Assembly (NCBI GenBank): GCA_027317105.1 | Contig: DAHVFH010000184.1 | Coordinates: 1 to 14,303, forward strand | Origin: Cytophagales bacterium | GTDB taxonomy: Bacteria; Bacteroidota; Bacteroidia; Cytophagales; Cyclobacteriaceae | Direction of reading: 5' to 3' | Length of the DNA stretch: 14,303 bases | In this document: positions 1-8,574 of the stretch, one piece after another | Numbering within the stretch: the stretch's first letter is position 1 | Layout of the letters: the number at the start of each line of letters is the position of its first letter | Translations under genes and position numbers: made by a program | Notes under the pieces: generated by a model | Database searches by the model: none | What the model was told of the DNA's origin: nothing | What the model saw: only the letters and a program-made list of their open reading frames with translations

Positions 1-1
1 A

Positions 2-547
2 TTTAGTATTGAAACGATGTGGATTGTGTTTTCCATGATTACCTTTTTTTTAGGTTATTTCACCATTCACGAACCTGATCTGTTCAGGGTAATAGAAATC
101 GTTCCCGAATTGCAGCAACCAAACTCTATTTCGCTTTCTGTTGCAGGCGAACAAGTAAAATTAAGCTCAACAAGTGGTAAAGCAGAGGATTCCGTTGAGA
201 ACTTAGGCGAGGAAATGGCAAAAGTGAGCAACTACATGGATATGGAAAAACCGTATACCAATTCAAAATTAAATCTGGTGGAATTATCCCATCAGCTAAA
301 ACTTCCCCCTTATGTTTTGTCCAAGGTTATTAATTCTGGCTTTGGCAAAAACTTTTTTGATTTTGTCAATGGCTACCGCGTAGAGGAGTTTAAAAAACGA
401 GTAGATGACCCGCAGTTTCGCCATTACACATTGCTAAGTATCGCCTTTGATGTTGGTTTCAATTCTAAGACTGCCTTTAATCGGTCTTTTAAGAAAATAA
501 CCAATCAAACACCTAGCGCCTTCTTCAAAAATAGGAGGGAATACTAA
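2..547 (+). CDS. AraC-family transcriptional regulator, membrane-anchored type (C-terminal part; 5' end outside window)
   Basis: The reading frame is open from base 2 to the TAA at 545-547, so the gene is truncated by the window edge and the ATG at 17 is probably internal. About the first 20 residues after that ATG (WIVFSMITFFLGYFTI) form a hydrophobic, membrane-spanning segment. A polar linker follows, then an AraC-type double helix-turn-helix over roughly residues 70-172. Family hallmarks are visible: LNLVELSHQLKLPPYVLSKV (first HTH), NFFDFVNGYRVEEFKKR, and the second HTH SIAFDVGFNSKTAFNRSFKK followed by TPSAFF. Regulators with several N-terminal membrane helices and a C-terminal AraC domain are common in Bacteroidota. 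The gene lies on the same strand upstream of the sus-like genes and could sense sugars for them, but 665 bp separate it from susC and this is only inference. The AraC domain is certain; the sensor type cannot be judged because the N-terminus is missing. Confidence 0.88.
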   Translation, partial: FSIETMWIVFSMITFFLGYFTIHEPDLFRVIEIVPELQQPNSISLSVAGEQVKLSSTSGKAEDSVENLGEEMAKVSNYMDMEKPYTNSKLNLVELSHQLKLPPYVLSKVINSGFGKNFFDFVNGYRVEEFKKRVDDPQFRHYTLLSIAFDVGFNSKTAFNRSFKKITNQTPSAFFKNRREY

Positions 548-573
548 TAGAAACCAACCAGAAAATGTGAAAA

Positions 574-702
574 CGTCTTTGCGCGGAGGAAATACCGAGG
601 CAATCCTGTATTCAAACTCCGAATTGGAGATTGCTTCACTTCATTCGCAATGACGGTACAAGCTCCGAATTGGGGGATTGCTTCACTTCGTTCGCAATGA
701 CG
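574..702. repeat. REP-like intergenic repeat cluster, three copies (one inverted, two direct)
   Basis: Two direct copies lie at 617-655 and 663-702. Both start CTCCGAATTGG, continue as GATTGCTTCACTTC, and end TTCGCAATGACG; they differ by a few bases and are separated by seven bases. A third, degenerate copy in opposite orientation spans 574-605. It begins CGTCTTTGCG, matching the reverse complement of CGCAATGACG at 9 of 10 positions, and ends GAGGCAATC, matching the reverse complement of GATTGCTTC at 8 of 9. Copies one and two could therefore fold into a long imperfect hairpin around the AT-rich loop near 606-628. Read in the reverse direction the copies translate as CERSEAIPQFG and VIANEVKQS, the signature of spurious proteins often predicted over such repeats, so no gene is called here. 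I infer a REP- or MITE-like non-autonomous element. Confidence 0.75.
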
Positions 703-1212
703 AGAGTGCCACTTTCTTAAATTCGCTCCGATTAACCCCATAACTATTTGATTATTAGTGATTAATGGAATAGGTGCCGCTATGCAATTTACAGCGACCA
801 CAATGCTAAAGTGGTGCGATCGTGACAATCACCAAAGCTAATTTGCATCCGTTTCCATCGTGGAATTTTAGCAAACGATTTTAAATGCAATAATTGGCAA
901 GAAAACGAAATAAAAAATTACGCAAAGGGGAAGCCGGGGACTAAAAAAAATAAGAATTTAATTATGAATTCAATTTTTACCGCAAAATACTGGCCAACGT
1001 GCTGGCTCATTATTGTCTTTAAATGGAGCTTTTTGGCTGTTCAATGTAGTATTTGTTTCCTTTTATGCACGATTATTTCCAACTGATTTAAATGATTGAA
1101 AATACCTTGCAATCGATTTATGAGGCGAAATCCATGAAAACGTACTTTAAACTCGAAATCTTCATAACAACCTAGTAATGAATAATTTAAAAACTCTAAA
1201 CCAAGTATTTTT
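703..1212. other. Non-coding stretch and susC leader, no convincing gene or promoter
   Basis: About 510 bases without a supported gene. No tRNA or rRNA is visible. I looked for the Bacteroidota promoter (TTTG, 19-21 bases, TAnnTTTG). TTTG occurs at 842-845, 1032-1035 and 1052-1055, but none has a well-spaced -7 element. A weak hairpin can be drawn around 791-819 (ACCAC / GTGGT with short flanking pairs), with no T-run after it. The last 120 bases hold two tiny ORFs: ATG 1092 to TAG 1173-1175 (27 codons), and ATG 1178 to TGA 1214-1216 (12 codons). The second overlaps the susC start as ATGA. The susC promoter and any operator should lie in this stretch but cannot be placed by eye. Confidence 0.6.
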
Positions 1213-4200
1213 ATGATCAAAGTGTATCTGTCTCTTAGCAAGTATTTGACAGTTTTGTTGGTGTGCGGGGCTCTATCGGGTTTTGCCCAAGAAAGAACTG
1301 TTTCGGGAAAAGTGACCGCTTCTGATGACGCGTCTGTCTTGCCTGGTGTGAATATTATTGAAAAAGGAACTACCAATGGAACAGTAAGCGATTCCAATGG
1401 GGAATTTAGAATCAATGTAGCTGAGAATGCTACCTTGGTTTTCTCTTTCATTGGTTACAAACCACAAGAAGTTAGTGTGGGCAGCCAGACGAACCTTGCC
1501 GTTGTTTTGCAAACTGATGTGACAGCTTTGTCTGAGGTTGTAGTAGTAGGTTATGGTACGCAAGAAAAGAAGGACGTAACCGGATCGGTGGTGACGGTAG
1601 GTACGGAAAACCTGAACCGGAACATCATGACTTCTCCACAAGACATGATGCTTGGTAAAGTAGCAGGCGTACAAATCACCTCTGCAGATGGTGCTCCAGA
1701 TGCAAACTCGACCATAAAAATCAGGGGGACCAACTCGTTAAGCGGGGGCGTGGATCCGCTAATTGTGATCGATGGTTTTCCGGTTGATAATTCCTCAGCG
1801 GGCAATGTTCCAGGATTGTCGAATGCATTATCATTGGTGAACCCAAATGATATTGAATCATTTACCGTGCTAAAAGACGCCTCAGCAACTGCAATCTATG
1901 GTTTACGTGCCGCCAACGGAGTAATTATCATTACCACCAAAAAAGGAAAAGAAGGTAAACCTCAATTTACAATTAATAGTACGGTTTCAGTTAGTACTCC
2001 CCAACGCTATTTTGGTGTGTTGACGGGTGACCAAATGAGGTCAATTGAAAATCAACAATTGGCAGCTGGCACCCAACCAGGTCTCACCCAATCAGCAATA
2101 ACCAATAGACTGGGTACTGCAAATACGGATTGGCAAAAGCAAATCTATCAGGCTGCTGTGTCCAATAACCAGAATTTGAGCATGGCTGGGACTTATAAAA
2201 ACATGCCCTATCGGGTTTCTTATGGTTATACTGATCAAGAAGGTCTTTTGAAAACGACCAACAACGTCCGTAATTCCATTAATATAAATTTGACGCCTTC
2301 GTTTTTTCAGGGCGACTTGCAGGTGGCCGCTACCTTCAAAGGGATAAACTCACAATCAAACTTTGGTAATACGGGGGCTATTGGCTCGGCTATTGCTTAT
2401 GATCCAACCCAGCCTGTATATAATGGCAATACCAAATGGGGAGGATACACCACCTGGGTGTCAAGTTCTAGTAATCTAGCCAATGGCCAAATGGATCCCA
2501 ACGGCACGCCTAATCCAATTGCTACAGCTAATCCTGTGGCTTTGCTTAATCAAACCGACAACCGTGGTAGCGCGTATGTCGGTATTGGAAATTTAAAGTT
2601 GGACTACCGGCTTCGTTTTTTTCCAGCGATCAAATTAACCATGAATGCTGGCTTTGATTACTCTTCTTCAACCGGCTACAATAACAACCCTAATAATGCA
2701 GCTTTTACCGCAGCCAATGGATATGGTTCTTTGAACAATTATACTGGTAACAACCGGTCTCGGCTATTAGACTTATATGCCAATTACGCGAAGACCATCA
2801 ACAAACATAAGTTTGATGTGACGGCTGGTTACTCGTATCAGAGTTTCGAGGTTTACTCTTCAAGCTTTATTAGAAACGGTCAAAATCCACCTATCTATCA
2901 AACTTCTCAAGCGGAAACTAAAAACGGAACCCCAGTATTAGATGCTAACGGAAATCCGGTTCAAGTGGCTTATCAGGCAGTTCCGCAATTGAATTATCTG
3001 GTTTCTTTCTTTGCCAGAGCGAATTATTCTTTTGCCGATAAGTATTTGGTTTCCCTTTCCTTACGCGATGATGCCTCTTCGCGCTTTGCAAAGCAAAACC
3101 AATTCATCATTTTCCCCTCTGCGGCAGTGGGTTGGAGGATCAACAAAGAGTCGTTTATGCAATCGGTCAAAGTCGTTTCTGACTTGAAGCTAAGGGGCAG
3201 TTATGGGATCACCGGAAACCAAAACATTAATCTTAATGGTTCCGCTCAAAACTCAAGCTATCCCTATTTAGGTCTTTACCAACAGGGCACTACTCCCTTC
3301 CAATATCAATTTGGTAGCGGCAACGTGATCACTCAGCGTCCTCAGGCTTATGATGCTAACATTAAATGGGAGACTACGGCACAAGCTGATATCGGAATTG
3401 ATTATGGATTTCTCGATAACCGGATTACAGGTACAGTCGATGTGTACCAGAAAAATACCACTAATTTATTAAACCAGGTACCGGCACCTTTGGGGAGTAA
3501 TTTCACGAACTCCATCCTTACCAATGTGGGTAGTATGACCAATAAAGGGATTGAATTTGCAGTTAACGCACTGGTCATTAAGCATCAAGATTTTCAGTGG
3601 AATTTTGGGTTTAATATTGCCCATAGTGTGAATCAAATCACTAAGCTTCTTGTCAACAACGATCCAAACTCCATTGGGAATTTGGTTGGAAATATCTCCG
3701 GAGGTCTTGGTGGTCAGATTCAAAATCAACAGGTTGGTTATCCTATAAATTCCTATTTTGTTTTCCAACAAGTGTATAGTCCCCAAGGCAAACCAATTGA
3801 AGGCTTGTATGTTGACCAGACAGGTAAAGGAGGTACGGTAACTGGAAATAACGCCAACCGTATCCGTTTTCATAGCCCAAATCCTACCGCTTTGATGGGG
3901 ATCAATTCACGATTTAACTACAAGAAATTTGACCTTTATTTATCAGGACATGCAGTTTTTGGCAACTATGTTTATAACAATAATCAATCTTCAAAAGCGT
4001 ACTACTCTAATATGTATTACCAATCAGGCTATTTTAATAATGTGCCTTCAGCAATTACCGATGCCAATTTCGTTTACCCACAATCTTATTCCAGCTATTA
4101 TGTTCAGAATGCTACTTTCTTTAGGATGGACAACATAAACCTGGGTTATAACTTGGGTGAGGTAGTACAGAAACTTAAAGCACGAATAAGCTTTACTGTG

Positions 4201-4320
4201 CAGAATGCCTTCTTCATCACCAAATACAAAGGAGTAGATCCGGAAGTGAATGGAGGGATAGATAACAACATCTATCCCCGCCCACGTGTGTATATGTTAG
4301 GAGTTAATTTAACGTGGTGA
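1213..4320 (+). CDS. susC: SusC/RagA-family TonB-dependent outer-membrane transporter
   Basis: This 1035-residue protein is a TonB-dependent beta-barrel importer that pairs with a SusD lipoprotein to take up glycan oligomers across the outer membrane. Residues 1-25 form a signal peptide ending GFA before Q26. Residues 28-100 are a carboxypeptidase-D-regulatory-like domain (VSGKV, LPGVNI, GTVSDSNGEF, FSFIGY). A TonB-box/plug region begins at SEVVVVGYGTQEKKDVTGSV (107-126). The plug carries SusC signatures GKVAGVQI, IRGTNS, LIVIDGFPVDN (173-183) and TVLKDASATAIYG with NGVIIITTKKG (about 208-235). The C-terminus, RPRVYMLGVNLTW, is a normal barrel end, so the protein looks complete. No STN domain is present. 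ATG 1213 is the only plausible start, since a stop at 1183-1185 closes the frame upstream. It is the first gene of a tight run; susD follows after 25 bases. Starch or malto-oligosaccharides are inferred as substrate from the neighbouring GH13 enzymes and SusE/F proteins. Confidence 0.97.
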   Translation: MIKVYLSLSKYLTVLLVCGALSGFAQERTVSGKVTASDDASVLPGVNIIEKGTTNGTVSDSNGEFRINVAENATLVFSFIGYKPQEVSVGSQTNLAVVLQTDVTALSEVVVVGYGTQEKKDVTGSVVTVGTENLNRNIMTSPQDMMLGKVAGVQITSADGAPDANSTIKIRGTNSLSGGVDPLIVIDGFPVDNSSAGNVPGLSNALSLVNPNDIESFTVLKDASATAIYGLRAANGVIIITTKKGKEGKPQFTINSTVSVSTPQRYFGVLTGDQMRSIENQQLAAGTQPGLTQSAITNRLGTANTDWQKQIYQAAVSNNQNLSMAGTYKNMPYRVSYGYTDQEGLLKTTNNVRNSININLTPSFFQGDLQVAATFKGINSQSNFGNTGAIGSAIAYDPTQPVYNGNTKWGGYTTWVSSSSNLANGQMDPNGTPNPIATANPVALLNQTDNRGSAYVGIGNLKLDYRLRFFPAIKLTMNAGFDYSSSTGYNNNPNNAAFTAANGYGSLNNYTGNNRSRLLDLYANYAKTINKHKFDVTAGYSYQSFEVYSSSFIRNGQNPPIYQTSQAETKNGTPVLDANGNPVQVAYQAVPQLNYLVSFFARANYSFADKYLVSLSLRDDASSRFAKQNQFIIFPSAAVGWRINKESFMQSVKVVSDLKLRGSYGITGNQNINLNGSAQNSSYPYLGLYQQGTTPFQYQFGSGNVITQRPQAYDANIKWETTAQADIGIDYGFLDNRITGTVDVYQKNTTNLLNQVPAPLGSNFTNSILTNVGSMTNKGIEFAVNALVIKHQDFQWNFGFNIAHSVNQITKLLVNNDPNSIGNLVGNISGGLGGQIQNQQVGYPINSYFVFQQVYSPQGKPIEGLYVDQTGKGGTVTGNNANRIRFHSPNPTALMGINSRFNYKKFDLYLSGHAVFGNYVYNNNQSSKAYYSNMYYQSGYFNNVPSAITDANFVYPQSYSSYYVQNATFFRMDNINLGYNLGEVVQKLKARISFTVQNAFFITKYKGVDPEVNGGIDNNIYPRPRVYMLGVNLTW

Positions 4321-4345
4321 TTAAATATATGATCTGATAAAAATT

Positions 4346-5938
4346 ATGACTATGAAACCATTAAAAATATTTGTTTGCTTCTTCGCATGTATGTTGTCAT
4401 TCACTTCGTGTTTGAATGACTTAAACCCGAAATCATTGGGCACTCAGGCGGTAACAGCTTCTGCACTTTATGTCACACCGGCAGATTTTCTGGGTGGCTT
4501 GGCTAAACTATACGCCAGTTTTAATCTTCAAGGATCCAATGGAGATACAGACATTACCACCGCACTCACAGGCGGAGATGGAGGGGCAACCGTATACACC
4601 CGTCAACTTTGGAATTGGCAGGAATTGTCGACTGATGAAGCTGTAATCGCATGGACAGGCAATGCTGACTTGCAAAACATCCACCAGCAAAACTGGACGG
4701 CAACAGGTGGATATCTCACCGCGCTTTACACACGCATTATGTATACTGTTACACTTTGTAATGAGTTTATTCGGCAATCCGCTAAGTCCACTGATGCTTC
4801 TGTAATGCAATACCATGCCGAGGCTCGCTTTTTGCGCGCACTCGCGTATTGGCACGCCTTAGATTTATATGGTAATCCTCCTTTCGTTACGGAAACAAGT
4901 CCGATTGGTGCAGTGCCTCCACCCCAAACTACGGCAATCAAATTATATAATTACATTCAATCCGAACTAAGAGCCATAGAAAGTCAACTGGGTACCCCTA
5001 CGTTCAATTATGGCCATGCGGATCAGGGTGTGCTTTGGATGTTACAGGCTAAATTATTTCTCAATGCCCCAACGTACACAGGTGCTACCAATACCTACGA
5101 TTCCTGTGTTACTGCGTTGAATAAGATTTTTGCTTCTGGTAAATATTCGTTGGCTACAAGTTATGGTATGAACTTCAGCGCAGATAATAACAACAGTCCG
5201 GAGATGATTTTCCCAATTACGCAAGACGGAGTATATTCCCAAACTTACGGAGGTATGGGTTTCGTAATTCACGCAGCATTGGGCGGAAGTATGTCACCCT
5301 CTAACTATGGCGTTACGGCTACATGGGGTGGCACAAGGGTGACTTCTGCTTTGGTAAACAAGTTCACTAACAACACAGATGTGAGGGGCAATTTCTATAC
5401 CAGTGGGCAAAATCTAGAAATAGCTGATTACACCGTTTTCACGGATGGCTATGCCGTTCAAAAATTTACAAACCTGACTTTTGCTGGTGGTCATTCGCCA
5501 AGCGGTGCTCCCGATTTTGTAGATACGGATGTGCCCATGTTTCGCCTGGCTGATGCGTACCTAATGTATGCAGAAGCTTTTCTGCGCGGAGCCTCCTCTG
5601 CCGATGCGACAACGGCAACCACCTACTTGAATAACGTGATTACCCGGGCGAATGCAGGAAGTAAAGCCAATAACTATACTATGCTGACCGTTGGCAGTGC
5701 CAATGATCTCCAATTTATTTTGGACGAACGTGCACGTGAATTGTATTGGGAAGGACACCGCAGAACGGATTTAATACGGTTTGGACAATTTTCTGGAGGT
5801 GCGTATATCTGGCCATGGAAAGGAAATGTAATGAGTGGGGCAGCCACCTCTTCGGATGGTCATTTAAATATTTACCCAATCCCGGCCAGTGATTTGGCAG
5901 TAAATCCTCATTTGAAACAAAATCCGGGATATAATTAA
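4346..5938 (+). CDS. susD: SusD/RagB-family starch-binding outer-membrane lipoprotein
   Basis: This 530-residue protein is the surface lid of the SusCD transporter; it binds glycan and delivers it to SusC. The signal ends in a lipobox-like SFTSC with the lipidated cysteine at C22, followed by LNDLNP as is common in SusD proteins. The N-terminal SusD-like region includes CNEFIRQ (138-144) and AEARFLRALAYWHALDLYGN (158-177). The C-terminal SusD/RagB region includes MFRLADAYLMYAEA (398-411), LDERARELYWEGHRRTDLIR (459-478) and the typical ending YPIPASDLAVNPHLKQNPGY. Length is normal and the gene looks intact. ATG 4352 is an equally good start two codons downstream; both leave the lipobox in place. 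The gene sits 25 bases after susC and 14 before the SusE-like gene, implying one transcript. Starch specificity is inferred from context. Confidence 0.96.
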   Translation: MTMKPLKIFVCFFACMLSFTSCLNDLNPKSLGTQAVTASALYVTPADFLGGLAKLYASFNLQGSNGDTDITTALTGGDGGATVYTRQLWNWQELSTDEAVIAWTGNADLQNIHQQNWTATGGYLTALYTRIMYTVTLCNEFIRQSAKSTDASVMQYHAEARFLRALAYWHALDLYGNPPFVTETSPIGAVPPPQTTAIKLYNYIQSELRAIESQLGTPTFNYGHADQGVLWMLQAKLFLNAPTYTGATNTYDSCVTALNKIFASGKYSLATSYGMNFSADNNNSPEMIFPITQDGVYSQTYGGMGFVIHAALGGSMSPSNYGVTATWGGTRVTSALVNKFTNNTDVRGNFYTSGQNLEIADYTVFTDGYAVQKFTNLTFAGGHSPSGAPDFVDTDVPMFRLADAYLMYAEAFLRGASSADATTATTYLNNVITRANAGSKANNYTMLTVGSANDLQFILDERARELYWEGHRRTDLIRFGQFSGGAYIWPWKGNVMSGAATSSDGHLNIYPIPASDLAVNPHLKQNPGYN

Positions 5939-5952
5939 TTATGAATTATTAA

Positions 5953-6819
5953 ATGAAAATGATTATGAAAAATAGTATTTCGATATTCGTTTGGCCTCTT
6001 CTCGCTGCAATTATTTTGTTTGCCTGTGAGAAGGCTGATACCAAAGTGACTTTTCTTGGAGGGACTGCCCCAGTGCTTACGGCTTCTAGCGCAGGACCAC
6101 TCGTATTGGCAAAGGCAACCGCAGCGTATAGTTCATTACAGTTTCAATGGACTGATCCCAGTTATCAATTCTCTAATGGGGTAAATACACAGGATGTTTA
6201 TTATACCCTTCAGATTGATCTTGACACTACGGCATGGACTACCTTTTCAAATCCGAATATGGTGACACTTCCCTTTACAGCAGAGGTGGCTACGGCTTTT
6301 ACGGTAAAATCACTGAACACCGTCCTGGCTGGCCTTCAATTACCCGATTATTATCCCCATAATTTTGCGTTTCGGATCAAGGCCACTATGGCCAGTAATG
6401 GTGCTCAGGTTACCACCAACAATGTGCCCGTCTATTCAAATGTGGTTAAAATTACCATTAGCACTTATTTGGATGTTGTGTATCCTGTGCCAGCAAACTT
6501 GTTTATAACGGGTGATGCTACCCCTGGTAACTGGATGAGTGGAGGAGATGCGCCGTTGGTTAGTCAACAATTTACAAAAACCAATGCCTACACATTTGTA
6601 TTGAAAAACTTTCAATTTTTAGGAGGTAGCTCAGTTGGGTTCTTGTTCGTGCCGATATATGGTGACTGGACTAATAAATACGGATTTACTGGTGCTAAAC
6701 ATGCAAATAATGTTTCCGGGGACAGTTTTACTCCTGGTGGCAATGACTTTGCCCCTCCCGCACCAGGCAAGTATACAATAACGGTCAACTTCAAGACTGG
6801 TAAATATTCAATCCAATAA
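5953..6819 (+). CDS. susE: SusE-like outer-membrane starch-binding lipoprotein
   Basis: This 288-residue lipoprotein has a hydrophobic signal and lipobox LFAC (C25) followed by EKAD. Residues about 30-172 match the SusE N-terminal Ig-like domain (LQFQWTDPSYQF, YYTLQIDL, FRIKATMASNG, VPVYSNVVKITI). Residues about 176-288 form one SusE/SusF C-terminal carbohydrate-binding-type module with NLFITGDATPGNWMSGG near its start and GKYTITVNFKTGKYSIQ at its end. SusE-type proteins in Bacteroides bind starch at the cell surface next to SusCD; that role is assumed here. The module has GFLFVPIYGDWTNKYG where the downstream paralogue repeats have KFRADDAWTTNWG, so it belongs to a different subtype and may bind differently. 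Starts at 5953, 5959 and 5965 are all possible; the last gives MKNSISIF. It lies 14 bases after susD and 12 before the SusF-like gene. Confidence 0.88.
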   Translation: MKMIMKNSISIFVWPLLAAIILFACEKADTKVTFLGGTAPVLTASSAGPLVLAKATAAYSSLQFQWTDPSYQFSNGVNTQDVYYTLQIDLDTTAWTTFSNPNMVTLPFTAEVATAFTVKSLNTVLAGLQLPDYYPHNFAFRIKATMASNGAQVTTNNVPVYSNVVKITISTYLDVVYPVPANLFITGDATPGNWMSGGDAPLVSQQFTKTNAYTFVLKNFQFLGGSSVGFLFVPIYGDWTNKYGFTGAKHANNVSGDSFTPGGNDFAPPAPGKYTITVNFKTGKYSIQ

Positions 6820-6831
6820 TAAAAAAAGACT

Positions 6832-8556
6832 ATGAAAAGAATATGGATTTTTATTTCTGTTATTGCCTTAGTGGCCTTCGCCCTTTCATGCAGTCAGCAG
6901 ATTGAACCTACGGCACAGTTTTCTAAAAGCAAAGTTGCCTTTGCCGCAACCTCATCAGTGACTTCAGTCAGTGCTTCTGCAAAAGATTCACTCACATCGG
7001 TTGTTTCACTAACTTGGAATGACCCAAAATTTACAGCGGGTGGCATTAACCAAAGTATTTTCACCGTATGGGTGAGCCCAACAGGAACGAACTTTGCCAA
7101 TTTCGGAAGCAAAGTTTTCTCAGGAGTTTTAACAGGATCTTTGTTAGGGAAAGAGCTTAATGGAATGGCTTTGAAGTTGGGCGGCACCATCGGCCAGACC
7201 ATTACACTGGATGTAAAGGTAGTAGCCTCATTGGCCAACAATACAGAGCAAATAAGTTCAAACGTACTGCAAATTGCAGTTTCACCGTATGGCGATTTGT
7301 CGCTTACAAGTTCGCCAACAAAGATAATCACGTCAGCCGCAAACTCCCTGAATGTGGGTGCCACTTTTACATGGAACACCGCCTTTAACGGGTATAGCGG
7401 AGTGAAAACCTACCAGTTTCAATATGCAGCGCACGGAACTAGTTTCGCCAACCCAACTACGTCAAGCGTAACGGGGTATAGCCAGTCCTTTACTCAAAAT
7501 GTATTAAATAATATAGCGTTGGGCTATGGTATAGCTGTTGGCACAACTGGGTATGTTGACTTTAGAATAAAAGCCTCCAACGAATCAGGCGATGTGCTTT
7601 ATTCCAACGTGGTAACGGATACCATTGGTACTTTTGCCCCTTATAATTCTATCGGAATAATTGGGGATGCAACTCCTGGTGGATGGAATAATGATGTTGA
7701 TTTATTTAGGCCAGACGCAGTAAATAGCCCTACCAGTTGGACGGTTAATGTTTATCTGACCGGTGGCCTTTCTGCAAAATTCAGAGCCGATGATGCGTGG
7801 ACAACCAATTGGGGCGATACGCACTGGCCATCTGGAACTGGTTTAGAGAATGGCAGTAATATTCCTGTAGGTGCTTCTGGCTACTATCAAGTAAATTTTA
7901 ATAGTGCTACAGGGGCATATTCCTTTACCTTACTCACAACTCCTGTTTATTCAAAAGTTAGTGCGATTGGTGATGCCACACCCGGGGGATGGAGCACCGA
8001 TACCGAATTAACCCAAAGTACAACCAATAATCAGGTTTGGACAGGAACGGTTGCCTTGACAGCCGGAGGTAGTGTGAAGTTCAGGGCTAATGATGCTTGG
8101 ACGACCAATTGGGGCCCTGGAACTGCATCACCCACCGGATTATCGGGCTGGGGAGTATTGAACGGAGGGAACATAGCAATCACTACTTCTGGAAAGTATT
8201 TTCTCTACATTAATGCAGCTACAGGTGAATATTTGATTGGTAGTGTTGATAATAACGCAGGCGCAGGAACACCTTATGCCCAAATAGGAATTATAGGAGA
8301 TGGTACTCCAGGGGGCTGGAATACGGATACCTTTTTGATACAAGATCCAGCGAATCCTTATAAATGGTCAGGTAAAGTAACATTGACTGCGGCTTCAGCA
8401 AAGTTTAGAGCAGATGCAGCTTGGACAGTAAATTGGGGTAACACCACTTTCCCAAATGGGATTGGAACGGTAAATGGTGCCAATATTCCAGTTACTGCTG
8501 GAAATCCTCAGATAACATTTAATTCCGCAACTGGAGAATACACGTTCACTTATTGA
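6832..8556 (+). CDS. susF: SusF-like multi-modular starch-binding lipoprotein (SusE domain, Ig-like domain, three tandem CBM-like modules)
   Basis: This 574-residue lipoprotein has a signal and lipobox ALSC (C20). Residues about 33-150 are a SusE-type N-terminal domain (VSLTWNDPKFTAGG, SSNVLQIAV). Residues about 155-265 are a second domain of the same general fold (GATFTWNTAFNGYSG, VDFRIKASNESGD, YSNVV). Three repeats follow at about 271-366, 372-471 and 482-574. Each opens IGDATPGGW or GDGTPGGW, carries KFRA..AWT.NWG, and closes with a motif like NSATGEY. SusF of Bacteroides thetaiotaomicron also has three starch-binding modules, so the architecture fits SusF with an extra Ig-like domain. 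The conserved Trp and Lys/Arg of each repeat suit sugar stacking and hydrogen bonding, though binding is inferred. The name susF reflects architecture and position, not proven orthology. It is the last gene before the terminator at 8575-8600. Confidence 0.87.
   Translation: MKRIWIFISVIALVAFALSCSQQIEPTAQFSKSKVAFAATSSVTSVSASAKDSLTSVVSLTWNDPKFTAGGINQSIFTVWVSPTGTNFANFGSKVFSGVLTGSLLGKELNGMALKLGGTIGQTITLDVKVVASLANNTEQISSNVLQIAVSPYGDLSLTSSPTKIITSAANSLNVGATFTWNTAFNGYSGVKTYQFQYAAHGTSFANPTTSSVTGYSQSFTQNVLNNIALGYGIAVGTTGYVDFRIKASNESGDVLYSNVVTDTIGTFAPYNSIGIIGDATPGGWNNDVDLFRPDAVNSPTSWTVNVYLTGGLSAKFRADDAWTTNWGDTHWPSGTGLENGSNIPVGASGYYQVNFNSATGAYSFTLLTTPVYSKVSAIGDATPGGWSTDTELTQSTTNNQVWTGTVALTAGGSVKFRANDAWTTNWGPGTASPTGLSGWGVLNGGNIAITTSGKYFLYINAATGEYLIGSVDNNAGAGTPYAQIGIIGDGTPGGWNTDTFLIQDPANPYKWSGKVTLTAASAKFRADAAWTVNWGNTTFPNGIGTVNGANIPVTAGNPQITFNSATGEYTFTY
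7642..8553 (+). repeat. Three tandem coding repeats of about 95-100 codons (SusF-type CBM modules)
   Basis: Within the SusF-like gene, three units run 7642-7929, 7945-8244 and 8275-8553. DNA-level similarity remains at their cores: GATGCGTGGACAACCAATTG in unit one and GATGCTTGGACGACCAATTG in unit two differ at two third-codon positions. Unit three is more diverged there (GCAGCTTGGACAGTAAATTG). This indicates internal duplication, with units one and two closest at this core by eye. Confidence 0.75.
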
Positions 8557-8574
8557 TTGTTTTTAGGGTAAAGT

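Noticed and set aside
791..819. Weak hairpin ACCAC / GTGGT upstream of susC
   Set aside because: Only five clean base pairs and no T-run; not distinguishable from background.
544..828. Minus-strand ORF of 94 codons containing CERSEAIPQFG
   Set aside because: It is the translation of the intergenic repeat cluster. Such CERSEAI-type ORFs are spurious predictions over dispersed repeats.
1032..1055. Possible Bacteroidota promoter (TTTG 1032-1035, TAGTATTTG 1047-1055)
   Set aside because: Spacing is 11 bases instead of 19-21, and the -7 element has one base too many.
1041..1451. Minus-strand ORF of 136 codons over the susC start
   Set aside because: It overlaps the clearly coding SusC N-terminus on the opposite strand and has no recognisable domain.
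3929..4138. Plus-strand ORF of 69 codons in another frame of susC
   Set aside because: It is a shadow of the SusC barrel sequence with no start context or family features.
6894..7379. Minus-strand ORF of 161 codons within the SusF-like gene
   Set aside because: Antisense shadow of a well-supported lipoprotein gene; its composition mirrors the other strand.
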